From Malaya genurostris (lineage: Eukaryota; Arthropoda; Insecta; Diptera; Culicidae): 64,000 nt of DNA. A model generated the notes under the pieces. That model did not search any database. It saw only the letters and a program-made list of their open reading frames with translations, and was not told the origin of the DNA. The position numbers and the translations under genes were made by a program. Below are positions 1 through 9,609 of the stretch, piece after piece (within the stretch, counting starts at the first letter, position 1; each line of letters opens with the position of its first letter). Where the stretch lies: contig NC_080571.1 in the NCBI RefSeq assembly GCF_030247185.1, forward strand, positions 67,494,172 to 67,558,171. Direction: 5' to 3'.

Positions 1-3000
1 TCATTGTGCTTCAGTGGAATTGCAGAAGTATCATCCCAAAACTTGATTCTTTCAAACACTTAATACATACTCATAATTGCGATGTATTCTCCTTGAGTGA
101 AACTTGGCTTACTTCTAACATCAACCTCGACTTCCATAATTTTAACATAATCCGCCTGGACCGAGAAGACTCTTATGGAGGGGTACTTTTAGGGATTAAA
201 AAGTGCTATTCATTTTATCGTATTAACCTCCCCTCGACACCGGGAATTGAAGTTGTTGCTTGCCAAATTAATATTAAAGGCAAAGATCTATGTATAGCTT
301 CTATCTACATTCCTCCCAGAGTCTCGATAGGGCATCGTCGGCTTGCAGACATCATAGAACTTCTTCCTTCACCGCGGCTGGTTTTAGGGGACTTTAACTC
401 GCATGGTACAGGATGGGGCTGCTTATATGATGATAATCGTTCTTCGTTAATTCAAGATCTGTGTGACAACTTCAATTTGACAATTCTAAACACGGGAGAA
501 ATCACACGGAACCCTAGACCACCAGCACAACCAAGTGCGCTGGATTTATCCCTTTGCTCGACTTCGCTACAGTTAGATTGCAAGTGGAAGGTAATCTGTG
601 ATCCTCACGGTAGCGATCACTTGCCGATCATAGTTTCTATCACCAACCGTGGAAGACCATCGGAAACAATCAATGTTTCGTACGATTTCACACGAAACAT
701 TGATTGGAAACGTTACGCGAGCTCGATGTCTGAGAAACTGGAAACATCACAGGAGCTTCCTCCGGAGGAAGAGTATACATTTTTGGCTGGCTTGATTCTT
801 GACACCGCAATTCAAGCTCAGACGAAACGAGTACCTAGCGCGCAAACTAGTATGCGTTCTCCCAACCCATGGTGGGACAAAGAGTGCTCAGAGCTGAAAA
901 CGAAAAAAGCTTCAGCCTTCATCTCGTTTAGAAGGAACGGAACTCCAGATAATTATCGGAAATACGCGGCGTTAGAATTTCAAATGAAAAGTCTGATTAA
1001 AGCTAAGAAACGCGGTTACTGGCGAAGGTTTGTTGACGGATTAACGAGAGAAACAGCAATGAGCACTCTTTGGAATACGGCCCGTCGCATGCGCAATCGA
1101 AATCACGCGAACGAAAGCGAGGAATATTCTAACCGCTGGATATTTGATTTCGCTAAGAAAGTATGTCCTGATTCTGTTCCGGAACAGAAGATATCCCGCG
1201 TCGCGACATTGAATACAAACGAAACACCGTTTTCGATGGTAGAGTTCTCACTTGCGCTCTTGTCGTGTAACAATAGAGCCCCGGGGTTAGACAGAATTAA
1301 ATTCAACTTGTTGAAAAATCTGCCCGACTCTGCCAAAAGGCGCTTGTTGAATTTATTCAACAAGTTCCTCGAGGGTAATATTGTCCCACACGAATGGAGA
1401 GAAGTGAGAGTTATTACTATTCAAAAACCTGGAAAACCAGCCTCCGATCACAATTCGTATCGGCCGATTGCTATGCTTTCCTGTATTCGGAAATTGTTGG
1501 AGAAAATGATTCTCTTCCGTCTAGACAATTGGGTCGAAACAAATGGATTGCTTTCAGGTACACAATTTGGGTTCCGCAGGGGCAAAGGAACGAACGATTG
1601 TCTAGCGTTGCTCTCAACAGAAATTCAAATGGCATTTGCTCGTAAAGAACAAATGGCATCAGTTTTCCTCGACATCAAGGGGGCATTCGATTCAGTTTCC
1701 ATTAACGTTCTATCTGAGAAGTTGCATCAGCATGGTCTTTCACCAGTTTTGAACAACTTTTTATATAATCTATTGTCCGAGAAACACATGCATTTTGAGC
1801 ATGGTGATTTGACGACAAAGCGATTCAGTTACATGGGTCTTCCTCAGGGCTCATGCTTAAGCCCCCTTTTATACAACTTTTACGTAAATAACATTGATGA
1901 ATGTATCAACACATCTTGCACGCTAAGACAACTTGCCGACGACAGTGTCGTGTCTATTATAGGACCCAAAGCTGCCGATCTCCAAGGACCATTGCAAGAT
2001 ACCCTCGACAACTTGTGGACATGGGCTTTTCAAATGGGTATCGAGTTCTCTACGGAGAAAACTGAGCTGGTTGTATTTTCAAGGAAGCGAGAACCTGCGC
2101 AATTACAGCTTCAACTAGGGGGTGAAACCATAGCTCAGGTTTTCACATTTAAATATCTCGGGGTCTGGTTCGATTCCAAAGGTACCTGGGGATGTCACAT
2201 TAGGTATTTGAAACGAAAATGCCTACAGAGAATCAATTTCCTTCGTACAATAACCGGAACTTGGTGGGGCTCTCACCCAGGAGACCTGATCAGGTTGTAC
2301 AAAACGACGATATTGTCAGTAATGGAATATGGATGTTTCTGTTTCCGCTCCGCTACGAATATTCATTTCATTAAACTGGAAAGAATTCTGTATCGTTGTT
2401 TACGTATTGCCTTGGGTTGCATGCAATCAACCCATACGATGAGTCTTGAAGTGCTGGCGGGCGTCTTACCGTTGAAAAACAGGTTCTGGGATCTCTCATA
2501 TCGACTGCTAATCCGATGCGACATTTTGAATCCGATGGTGATAGAAAACTTTGAAAAGCTCGTCGAGCTTAATTCACAAACCCGTTTTATGTCCTTGTAT
2601 TTTGACTACATGGCTCAGAATATAAATCCTTCTTCGTTTGTTCCCAATCGTGTTCATTTTGTGGATACTTCTAATTCTACTGTGTTTTTCGACACATCCA
2701 TGAAAGAAGAAATTCGTGGAATCCCGGATCCTGTACGCCCTCAAGAGATCCCAAAAATTTTTAATAATAAATTTAAAGAAGTCGACTGTAATAAAATGTT
2801 TTACACTGACGGATCATATCTAGACGGGTCCACTGGCTTCGGTATATTCAATGTAAATTTCACCGCTTCCTATAAACTCAGTGATCCAGCTTCAGTTTAC
2901 GTCGCAGAACTAGCTGCAATTCAGTATACCCTTGAGATCATTGACACTCTGCCCACAGATCACTACTTCATTGTATCGGACAGTCTCAGTTCCATTGAGG

Positions 3001-4097
3001 CTCTCCGTTCAGTGAAGCCTGGAAAGCACTCACCGTATTTCCTGGGGAAAATACGGGAACAATTGAGTGCTTTATCTGCAAAATCATACCAGATTACCTT
3101 GGTTTGGGTCCCCTCACATTGTTCCATACGGGGCAATGAGAGGGCGGACTCGTTAGCCAAGGTGGGCGCACTAGAAGGTGATATCTATGAAAGACCAATC
3201 TGCTTCAATGAATTTTTCAGTTGCTGTCGTCAGAAAACTCTAGCTAGCTGGCAGAATACATGGAATAGTGGAACTCTGGGACGATGGTTACACTCAATAA
3301 TCCCACAGGTATCGACGAAAGCTTGGTTCCGGGGGTTGGACGTGAGCCGAGACTTTATTCGTGTAATGTCAAGGCTCATGTCTAATCATTATATGTTCAG
3401 CGCGCATCTCCGTCGTGTGGGGCTCGCTGAGAGTGGTGTCTGCGTTTGCGGTGAGGGTTATCATGACATCGAACATGTTGTTTGGACATGTGTCGAGTAT
3501 TGTGATGCCAGGTCCCAACTCATAGGTTCCCTTCGGGCCCGAGGTATACCACCCTTCGTACCAGTCCGCGACGTCTTGGCAACTCGAAATCTTCCTTATA
3601 TGACTCTCATCTATAACTTCTTGAAAACTATCAATGCTCAAATTTAGTGCTCTCCCTATCTCTTTCTCGTCTACAGCTCTACCGCACTCTTCTTTACGTT
3701 GCTGGAAGTATGGCCTGTGTAAACGATGCTTCGGAGCATGCACCTGCCTTGAACTGACTGAGTTGCTGGAAGCTACCCAAAAACGTCACATCAACGTCAG
3801 AACACACCAACGAAGCATCCCAATCCAGAATAATCTCTTCATTGCAACAAGCTGAAAAACATGAAGATTCATCGAACGCAAAATGTGTCTAAAAGATGTA
3901 TGCCACAAACCAATGATGTATTCAAATTTCAATTCAATACTGTGTAGGTCCCACCCTCCCTATGTCCCCTTACTAACTGGGGAGTATGCCGCCCCGTAAT
4001 ACGGCATCCCTTTCTCTCTCCCTAACAACAAGACAATCGGCCACGTTAAGCTAAAGCAAATGAGCCTAATAAAAATTTTATTTGAAAAAAAAAAAAA
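1..4097 (+). mobile_element. I-clade non-LTR retrotransposon (LINE), 5' part outside window
   Basis: The element contains a long intact ORF2 (see next entry), a roughly 450-bp 3' UTR (3648-4085), and ends in a run of A residues at 4086-4097. The last 60 bp carry the motif TCGGCCACGTTAAGC followed by AGCCTAATAAAAA. The downstream ORF1-only element ends with nearly the same motif. The left end, including any ORF1, lies outside the window. The intact reading frame of more than 1200 codons suggests a fairly recent insertion. The polyA tail abuts the next element directly, so the insertion was in or next to it. Confidence 0.85.
3..3647 (+). CDS. LINE ORF2: endonuclease / reverse transcriptase / RNase H
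   Basis: The frame is open to the left edge, so the true start is upstream and about 1214 residues are visible. An APE-type endonuclease covers about residues 1-215, with LVLGDFNSHG near 125 and GSDHLPI near 202. The reverse transcriptase follows, with FLDIKGAFDS (first catalytic Asp) near 553, LPQGSCLSPLLYNFYV near 615, and LADDS near 641, where the usual FADD/YADD box has Leu first. An RNase H domain has YTDGSY near 931, an ELAAI helix, SDSLSS, and HCSIRGNERAD near 1040. A Cys/His cluster (CVCGEGYHDIEHVVWTC) lies near 1146. Endonuclease, RT and RNase H in this order fit the I clade of LINEs. The protein would act in target-primed reverse transcription. No frameshift or stop is visible, so it may still be functional if the missing part is intact. 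Confidence 0.9.
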   Translation: MVLQWNCRSIIPKLDSFKHLIHTHNCDVFSLSETWLTSNINLDFHNFNIIRLDREDSYGGVLLGIKKCYSFYRINLPSTPGIEVVACQINIKGKDLCIASIYIPPRVSIGHRRLADIIELLPSPRLVLGDFNSHGTGWGCLYDDNRSSLIQDLCDNFNLTILNTGEITRNPRPPAQPSALDLSLCSTSLQLDCKWKVICDPHGSDHLPIIVSITNRGRPSETINVSYDFTRNIDWKRYASSMSEKLETSQELPPEEEYTFLAGLILDTAIQAQTKRVPSAQTSMRSPNPWWDKECSELKTKKASAFISFRRNGTPDNYRKYAALEFQMKSLIKAKKRGYWRRFVDGLTRETAMSTLWNTARRMRNRNHANESEEYSNRWIFDFAKKVCPDSVPEQKISRVATLNTNETPFSMVEFSLALLSCNNRAPGLDRIKFNLLKNLPDSAKRRLLNLFNKFLEGNIVPHEWREVRVITIQKPGKPASDHNSYRPIAMLSCIRKLLEKMILFRLDNWVETNGLLSGTQFGFRRGKGTNDCLALLSTEIQMAFARKEQMASVFLDIKGAFDSVSINVLSEKLHQHGLSPVLNNFLYNLLSEKHMHFEHGDLTTKRFSYMGLPQGSCLSPLLYNFYVNNIDECINTSCTLRQLADDSVVSIIGPKAADLQGPLQDTLDNLWTWAFQMGIEFSTEKTELVVFSRKREPAQLQLQLGGETIAQVFTFKYLGVWFDSKGTWGCHIRYLKRKCLQRINFLRTITGTWWGSHPGDLIRLYKTTILSVMEYGCFCFRSATNIHFIKLERILYRCLRIALGCMQSTHTMSLEVLAGVLPLKNRFWDLSYRLLIRCDILNPMVIENFEKLVELNSQTRFMSLYFDYMAQNINPSSFVPNRVHFVDTSNSTVFFDTSMKEEIRGIPDPVRPQEIPKIFNNKFKEVDCNKMFYTDGSYLDGSTGFGIFNVNFTASYKLSDPASVYVAELAAIQYTLEIIDTLPTDHYFIVSDSLSSIEALRSVKPGKHSPYFLGKIREQLSALSAKSYQITLVWVPSHCSIRGNERADSLAKVGALEGDIYERPICFNEFFSCCRQKTLASWQNTWNSGTLGRWLHSIIPQVSTKAWFRGLDVSRDFIRVMSRLMSNHYMFSAHLRRVGLAESGVCVCGEGYHDIEHVVWTCVEYCDARSQLIGSLRARGIPPFVPVRDVLATRNLPYMTLIYNFLKTINAQI

Positions 4098-4993
4098 AGC
4101 GTTGCAAAGTTAGACCAGCAGCAAATGAAATTGAAATCTTACTTAAAGAACGAATGCATCTAGACGCTAATAATGTAACTGAGATTCAGTTCAACAAGGC
4201 GTCTAACTGTGTGTACATTATGTTTAAACGTGAAAGCGATGCAATTGCATTCGCTTCGGTTAACAACGAGGTGCACAGCGTTGAGTGTGACAACATTTAA
4301 TACAAAATTCTTGTGCACATGGTGGACAATGCCATACAAGTACGCGTGCATGACCTTCCCCCGCAGTCCAGCGATGAGTATGTTCGGGAAAGTATGTCGC
4401 AGTACGGTGAAGTTCTTTCCATCGAAAGGGAAGTATGGCGGAATTTTTTTCCGGGTATCCGGAATGGCGTGCGAGTGGTACGTATGCAACTACGTAAAGC
4501 AATTCCATCTTACATCATTTGTAATCAAGACGGGAAACATCCGTGTAAAACGCTGATTACGTATGAAAATCAACTGGTTACATGTCAGTTTTGTGAACAA
4601 CCTGCACACTACGGTAAACCTTGCACTGAAACTGCGAAAAGAACATCTTCAACAAAAGACAAGGTCAACCGTTCAACAACGAAAACTAGTGAGCGTAGTA
4701 CTCCTGTTTCACCATCAAACCAACCAACAACTGCAACCAATGTACAACAAGGCGCTCCTACAGCAACTAGCAACGAGCTCAAGACTGCGAACAACAAGGA
4801 AAACGAAATGAAGACGGAAATCAACAACAAAACCACCGATGCGGCAATGGAGGACGAGACGAGCCACGAACAAAGTGCCCCTCAACCCTCGCAGGAGGGA
4901 AATGGAAGCTCTTCTCCTCCTAGAAAAAGAGTGACAACGAGATCCACTTCGAAAAATTGTGTATTTAAAAAATCGGCTAATTCGGCCACGTAA
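4098..4993 (+). pseudogene. LINE ORF1 (Gag-like, zinc-knuckle) with one premature stop
   Basis: Two blocks in the same frame (to 4297, and from 4301 to 4990) are separated by a single TAA at 4298-4300. The N-terminal block has an RRM-like look (NCVYIMFKRESDAIAFA). The second block has VRVHDLPPQ, then a CCHC zinc knuckle CQFCEQPAHYGKPC (C-X2-C-X4-H-X4-C), then a Thr/Ser/Asn/Lys-rich low-complexity tail ending in basic residues. This order is typical of ORF1 nucleic-acid-binding proteins of I/Jockey-group LINEs, which coat the RNA. One point mutation accounts for the break. The start codon is not preserved. Confidence 0.75.
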
Positions 4994-5047
4994 AGCTTGT
5001 ACGCAAATTGGCCTGAATAAAAAACATCTTTTAAATAAAAAAAGAGA
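4098..5047 (+). mobile_element. ORF1-only non-autonomous LINE derivative ('half-LINE')
   Basis: The gag-like ORF1 ends at 4993 and is followed at once by a 3' terminus at 4975-5047 with TCGGCCACGTAAAGC, then GGCCTGAATAAAAAA and an A-rich tail. This closely matches the 3' terminus of the I element ending at 4097. No ORF2 lies between ORF1 and the 3' end. This resembles mammalian HAL1 elements, which are ORF1-only L1 derivatives. The 5' side is truncated at, or interrupted by, the polyA tail of the upstream element. The right end sits inside an RTE-like reverse transcriptase on the opposite strand, so this copy inserted into that LINE. Confidence 0.7.
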
Positions 5048-6340
5048 GTCCATCACCTTGCCGTAGCCCTCTCCGAAATTCGAAGGGACTCGAGAGCGTC
5101 CCAGATAGTCGGACGTAGCACATAACTCTATCGATCGTTTCTTTGACCAATCGCGTCAGTTTATCCGGGAAACCGTATTCGTGCATTATCTGCCATAGCT
5201 GTTCTCGATCGATTGTGTCGTATGTCGCTTTGAAGTCAATGAATAGGTGATGCGTGGGTACGTTGTATTCACGACACTTCTGGAGTACTTGTCTTATCGC
5301 GAATATGTGATCCGTAGTGGCGCGGGCTCCAGTAAATCCCGCTTGGTACGGCCCTACGAATTCCTTAGCTATTGGTGATAGACGACGGCAAAGGATTTGG
5401 GAGAGTACCTTGTAGGCGGCGTTGAGCAATGTGATTGCGCAGTAATTGCAACAATCTAGCTTATCGCCCTTTTTGTAGACGGGACATACCACTTCATCCA
5501 TTCATTCCTGCGGTAGAATTTTCTCCTCCCAAATCTTAGAAATCATCTAGTGCAGCGCTCTAGCCAGTGCCTCTCCTCCATCTTTGAGCAACTCGTCTGG
5601 CAACTGGTCATTGCCCGCGGCTTTGTTGTTCCTCAGCTTGCCGATCTCCTCACTCATCTCTGACAGATCAGGGCCTGGGAATCTGTCGTCGGCTGAGCGT
5701 ACATCCAGATTGATTCCTGTACCGTTCTCTGTATCTTGTATTTCGCCATTCAAATGCTCGTCATAGTACTACTTCCACCTGTCGATCACCTCACGTTCAT
5801 TCGTGAGAAGGTTACCTTTGGTATCTCTGCACATTTCGGCCTGTGGCGTGACGCCTCTACGTGAGCGGTTCACCTTCTCATAGAACTTCCGTGTGTCATT
5901 TGCGCGGAACAGCTGTTCCATCGCTTTGCGACTTGGTCTTCCTGATGGAGCTTTTTTCTCCGGAAAACCGTGTTCTGTCTGCTCCGCGCCTGTCTGTATC
6001 GCTCCTCGTTCGCCCTCGTGCGGTGTTGCAGCATCCTTGCCCTCGCTGCATTCTTCTCTTCGATCAACTGCTGACATTCGCCGTCAAACCAGTCATTTCC
6101 TCTATTCGATAACCTCGTACCTAGTACGGTTGTAGCAGTGCGAACCTTATGTTCCTCACGGCGGACCTTAAAGAGTCGCCGCGCCAAGCTGCTCTTCCGT
6201 TGGTAGCACTAGCCCCAGTTCTTGCGCGTATTCCTCCGCAGTACGAACGCTACATAGCTGCTCGAGATTGAGTCCCGGCGTTCCTGTGCGACGAGTGTTG
6301 TGCACCGTCGATAGTTTTAAGCAAATACACACCCGGTGAA
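5048..6340 (-). pseudogene. Reverse transcriptase remnant of RTE-like LINE
   Basis: Recognisable blocks in order on the minus strand are EEYAQELGLVLPTEEQL (about 6200), a charged linker with NDWFDGECQQ (about 6080), FYEKVNRSRRGVTPQAE (about 5850), NNKAAGNDQLPDELL (about 5600), VCPVYKKGDKLD (about 5470), LFIDFKATYDTIDR (about 5230, with the first catalytic Asp) and FRRGLRQGDGLS (about 5055). There is at least one frameshift near 5960. In-frame stops lie near 5771, 5546 and 5502. The YADD box is lost because the frame is cut at 5047. This is a dead RT. Confidence 0.8.
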
Positions 6341-6371
6341 CGACCAAAATGGTTAAAGCCGGGGTAAAATA

Positions 6372-7279
6372 ACAGTTCGGCTGAAAAGTTCGTATCGTTT
6401 AATAGAAACACACATTTTTTTGCCAAAATTTCTTTTTATTATTCAACATAATTGCCATCAGAGGCGATACAGCGATTATAGCGATCTTCCAACTTTTCGA
6501 TACCATTTTTGTAGTACGATTTGTCCTTTGCCTCAAAATAGGCCTCACTTTCAGCGATTACCTCTTCGAAGCTTCTAAATTTTTTACCAGCGAGCATTCT
6601 CTTGAGGTCTGAGAACAGGAAAAAGTCACTGGGGGCCAAATCTGGAGAATACGGTGGATGAGGGAGCGATTCGAAGCCCAATTCGTTCAATTTCAGCATG
6701 GTTTTTCGTTGTTGTTTTTGATCGATTGTGAGCTCACGCGGCACCCATTTTGCACAAAGCTTTCTCATATCCAAATATTCGTGAATAATATGTCCAACAC
6801 GTTCCATGATATCTTTAGGGTGTCAGCTATCTCGATCAACTTCACTTTACGGTCATTGAAAATCATTTTGTGGATTTTTTTCACGTTTTCATCGGTAACA
6901 GCCTCTTTTGGACGTCCACTGCGTTCATCGTCTTCGGTGCTCATATGACCAGTACGAAATTTTGCAAACCACTTACGAATTGTTGCTTCGCCCGGTGCAG
7001 AGTCTGGGTAACACTCATCAAGCCATTTTTTGGTATCGGCGGCACTTTTTTTCATCAAAAAGTAGTGTTTCATCAACACACGAAATTCATTTTTTTCCAT
7101 TTTTTTCACAATAACAAAAGTAGCTTCACTCAAAATGCAATATCTCAGAAACTAATAATCAGACAGCTGTCAAATTTATACACGTATCTTTTGAAGGTTG
7201 GTACTAACTGAAAATGATATGGATTTAATTCTAGTGGCGCCCTCTCAGAGAATCGATACGAACTTTTCAGCCGATCTGT
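6372..7279 (-). mobile_element. Mariner (irritans/Himar-like), internally deleted copy 1
   Basis: The terminal inverted repeats read ACAGTTCGGCTGAAAAGTTC on the left and, inverted, ACAGATCGGCTGAAAAGTTC on the right. TA duplications lie at 6370-6371 and 7280-7281. The minus-strand transposase start (7100-6820) carries the paired helix-turn-helix region (KKWLDECYPDSAPGEATIRK, GHIIHEYLDMRKLCAKWVPR). A 1-bp loss after DTLKIS shifts the frame. The sequence then jumps from ELTIDQKQQR straight to KTMLKLNELGFE. The block with the first two catalytic Asp residues is missing. The C-terminus (SPDLAPSDFFLFSDLKRM, ending NRCIASDGNYVE) is present. It is non-autonomous and inserted in the RTE-like LINE. Confidence 0.9.
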
Positions 7280-7281
7280 TA

Positions 7282-7440
7282 AATGATATAAAAAAAGCAA
7301 GTACAAACCGCGACATGGTAGTGGTCAGAATTAATGTTGGCTCTGCGGTAAGTGCGGACATTGATGACGTCGGAGAAGAATCGCCCGTCGATGAGAATGT
7401 GGTCGATTTGATTTTCCGTGTGTTGATTAGGTGATCTCCG
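7282..7440 (-). pseudogene. Endonuclease tail of the same RTE-like LINE
   Basis: The minus-strand frame reads NQIDHILIDGRFFSDV followed by RTYRRANINSDHYHVAV, which matches the C-terminal end of LINE APE endonucleases (DH + SDHY motifs). It lies directly beyond the mariner insertion. It continues in biological order into the linker and RT at 6371-5048. Confidence 0.6.
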
Positions 7441-7445
7441 GGCTT

Positions 7446-7560
7446 TTTTTGTTCGCCAAGTCAGTTTAGCGTATCATACTTTCATAGAGAAATTGATGCC
7501 AGCAAGACATACTTGCTAACTGCAGATTTTTTTTCGGATATTCAGACTTTTGCAACCCTG
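7446..7560 (-). repeat. Dispersed repeat, copy in inverse orientation to 16420-16540
   Basis: The segment from GCCAAGTCAGTTTAGCGTAT to AACCCTGTCTG has a clear inverted counterpart in the large intron of the first protease gene. Both carry the central TGCTTGCTGACTGCAGATTT-like core. No coding potential is visible. Sequence from 7561 to 7778 is GC-richer and unassigned. Confidence 0.5.
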
Positions 7561-7778
7561 TCTGAAGTTATTTGAAATTTTGACCTGGCATCTCAGCTCG
7601 TACCCCAGCTGGCAACGCGGGGAGGTAGGGATAGGAGTTACTGGACAAGAGGCTAAGAACCACATTGGGGGCTGAATTGCGCGTTGTCCAGTCGTTTGCC
7701 AACGTTTACCAATTATACGGCTATTTGAATATATTTTGTTTGATTTTTTCGTGTCATGTATAAAAAACGCTCCTGAAA

Positions 7779-8230
7779 ATGAAATTTTTATACTTATCAG
7801 TCTGTAATGCCGGAACCGGAAGTAGAATCTAGATGAAATTTGGTAGGATTATATGGGGTTCTGAGACCTTTCATTTGAATCTAAGTTTGTGAAAATTGGA
7901 TGAGCGATCTTTGAAAAAATCGAGTGAACTTTTCAGTTTATTTTGCACATTTTAACCCTTAACTCTCGAACCGGACAGATATAGATGACATTCAGGAGCA
8001 ATGCCGTGGGACTGTAATGCATTTGATTTGAATCTTAGTTGAAGAAAATCGGTTAAACGGTCTCAGTGAAAATCGAGCGCTCTTTTCTGCATATTTTATC
8101 CTGTTCCTCCCAAACCGTAGGTTCGATCCAGGTAATATTCAATAGAAACTTATGGGACCAAAAGACCTTTCATTCAAATCTAAGTTTGTGAAAATTGGTC
8201 CAGCCATTACCGAGGAAATGGAGTGCCAAA
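7779..8230 (+). repeat. ~158-bp satellite-like repeat units (CCGGAACCGGAAG family)
   Basis: There are about three diverged monomers. Each contains a 'GGAACCGGAAGT' or similar box, a 'GACCTTTCATTTGAATCTAAG' type box and an 'AAAATCGAGTG' box. The same monomer recurs at about nine places in the window in both orientations and in tandem at 21.8-22.4 kb. Confidence 0.65.
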
Positions 8231-9609
8231 AATGTTGATTTTCGGCAGTGCAAGTAATTATTAACGCAATATGTTCTAGCGTATGATATATAGTATCGTA
8301 CGCAAAAATATCTGTTTTTCAAAACATGTTTACTGTGGAACAACAGCTTTACGATAACAAAAAGAGAAAATATTACACTACGCAACTTTTTTGTGCGTTT
8401 TACACATTTGATATTCTGTGCTAATTCTTTTTCTTTGTGAACAAACATTAGCAGAGACTTTCAAAAAGTTATATCTATTCAAAAAAATTCGAAATAATGT
8501 GTAAAACATTGTAAAACTGGATGCTAACATTTGTGTGTATGTTACATATCTTACGGTGGGAAAATTTCGCTTAGACAAAATTCCCAACAGTTGTTTCCAA
8601 AAATCTTCAACACATAACATGATGGAACTGATGATATTAGTTCATTAGGCTCAAATTTTAAAACCCACGGGTTATAATGGGAATTGACTCGGAAGGTTTA
8701 AAGTGATATCCGTGCGAAAAATTGTATTAACGAGCTTAGAATGAAATACATTCCGCAGGTATCGCATATTACTATCATGATAAATATTCACGGCAGAAGA
8801 GCTATTGCTCCTGATTTGGATCATTTTGATCATAATTTCATGAAAAGGTGAAATGATTGGATTCATGGATTTCTTCTCGCGTAACATCATGAGAGAGAAT
8901 AATTTCGATAACAGCGATGACGAGTGACCCACTTTGTTTATCAAGAGTTTCTTGAACCGAGTCAAAAAAAAAACAATGAAATAAAAGTTATGATCCAAAT
9001 CAAGATAGTTACATAGTTTTGTTGTCTAAATTGAAGAAATGACGATTCTGAATCGGTCTAGATAAAATGTTGTTCGAGTCGACGTATGACCGGAAGTTGT
9101 AAAGTGGCTGGCGTCATGAAAATGTTGATGTTGTCAACCGTCTGTGTAAACCACCAGTTGGTCGTCTAGACCATAAATGCTTATCAAAACATAGACAACA
9201 AAAGAGGTTTTCAATGCACACTGGATAGACACAGTGCTCATGGGATATTGTTGGTGGTATCATTTTTTGACAGTTAAGATCAATGAAAACTTCAAGATAA
9301 TTTATTTATATGCAGAATCGGCAGTACAAAGTTTTTGGATGGCTGTGCAAATATTTGCGAGGCGGAAACATCATTGTGGATTCCAGGCAGTCACGAGCAA
9401 TACATAATTTTTACTGTGTTTGCTTTAAAAACTCCGGCAGACGACGTTAATTTGAATAACCATAGAGATAACCTGAAAAAATGTTTACCTAAGATACTCG
9501 AAGATATGTGATATGCCTCAACTGAAACGAGCAGATTTTCCATTAAAATTCTCATTCCATTTTAATTGGCACGCAGGCGTTGTTCGGAAACGCTACTTCT
9601 GTTTTTAAA
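8231..9609. other. No gene recognised (upstream of first protease)
   Basis: AT-rich sequence with only short unconvincing frames. The promoter of the protease starting at 9610 should lie near the right edge, but no TATA box like those of the other five proteases is visible. Confidence 0.4.

Larger units (their letters stand above)
5048..7445 (-). mobile_element. RTE-like LINE fragment, broken by two later insertions
   Basis: Reading on the minus strand, an endonuclease tail (7440-7282) is followed by a mariner copy (7279-6372), then by the linker and reverse transcriptase (6371-5048). The frame stops abruptly at the A-rich tail of the ORF1-only LINE at 5047. The mariner interrupts at a TA dinucleotide and LINE-like sequence continues on both sides. 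Its remaining 3' part should lie left of the window if the I-type elements inserted into it. The RTE assignment rests on the RT signature RRGLRQGDGLS and the endonuclease style and is provisional. Confidence 0.65.
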
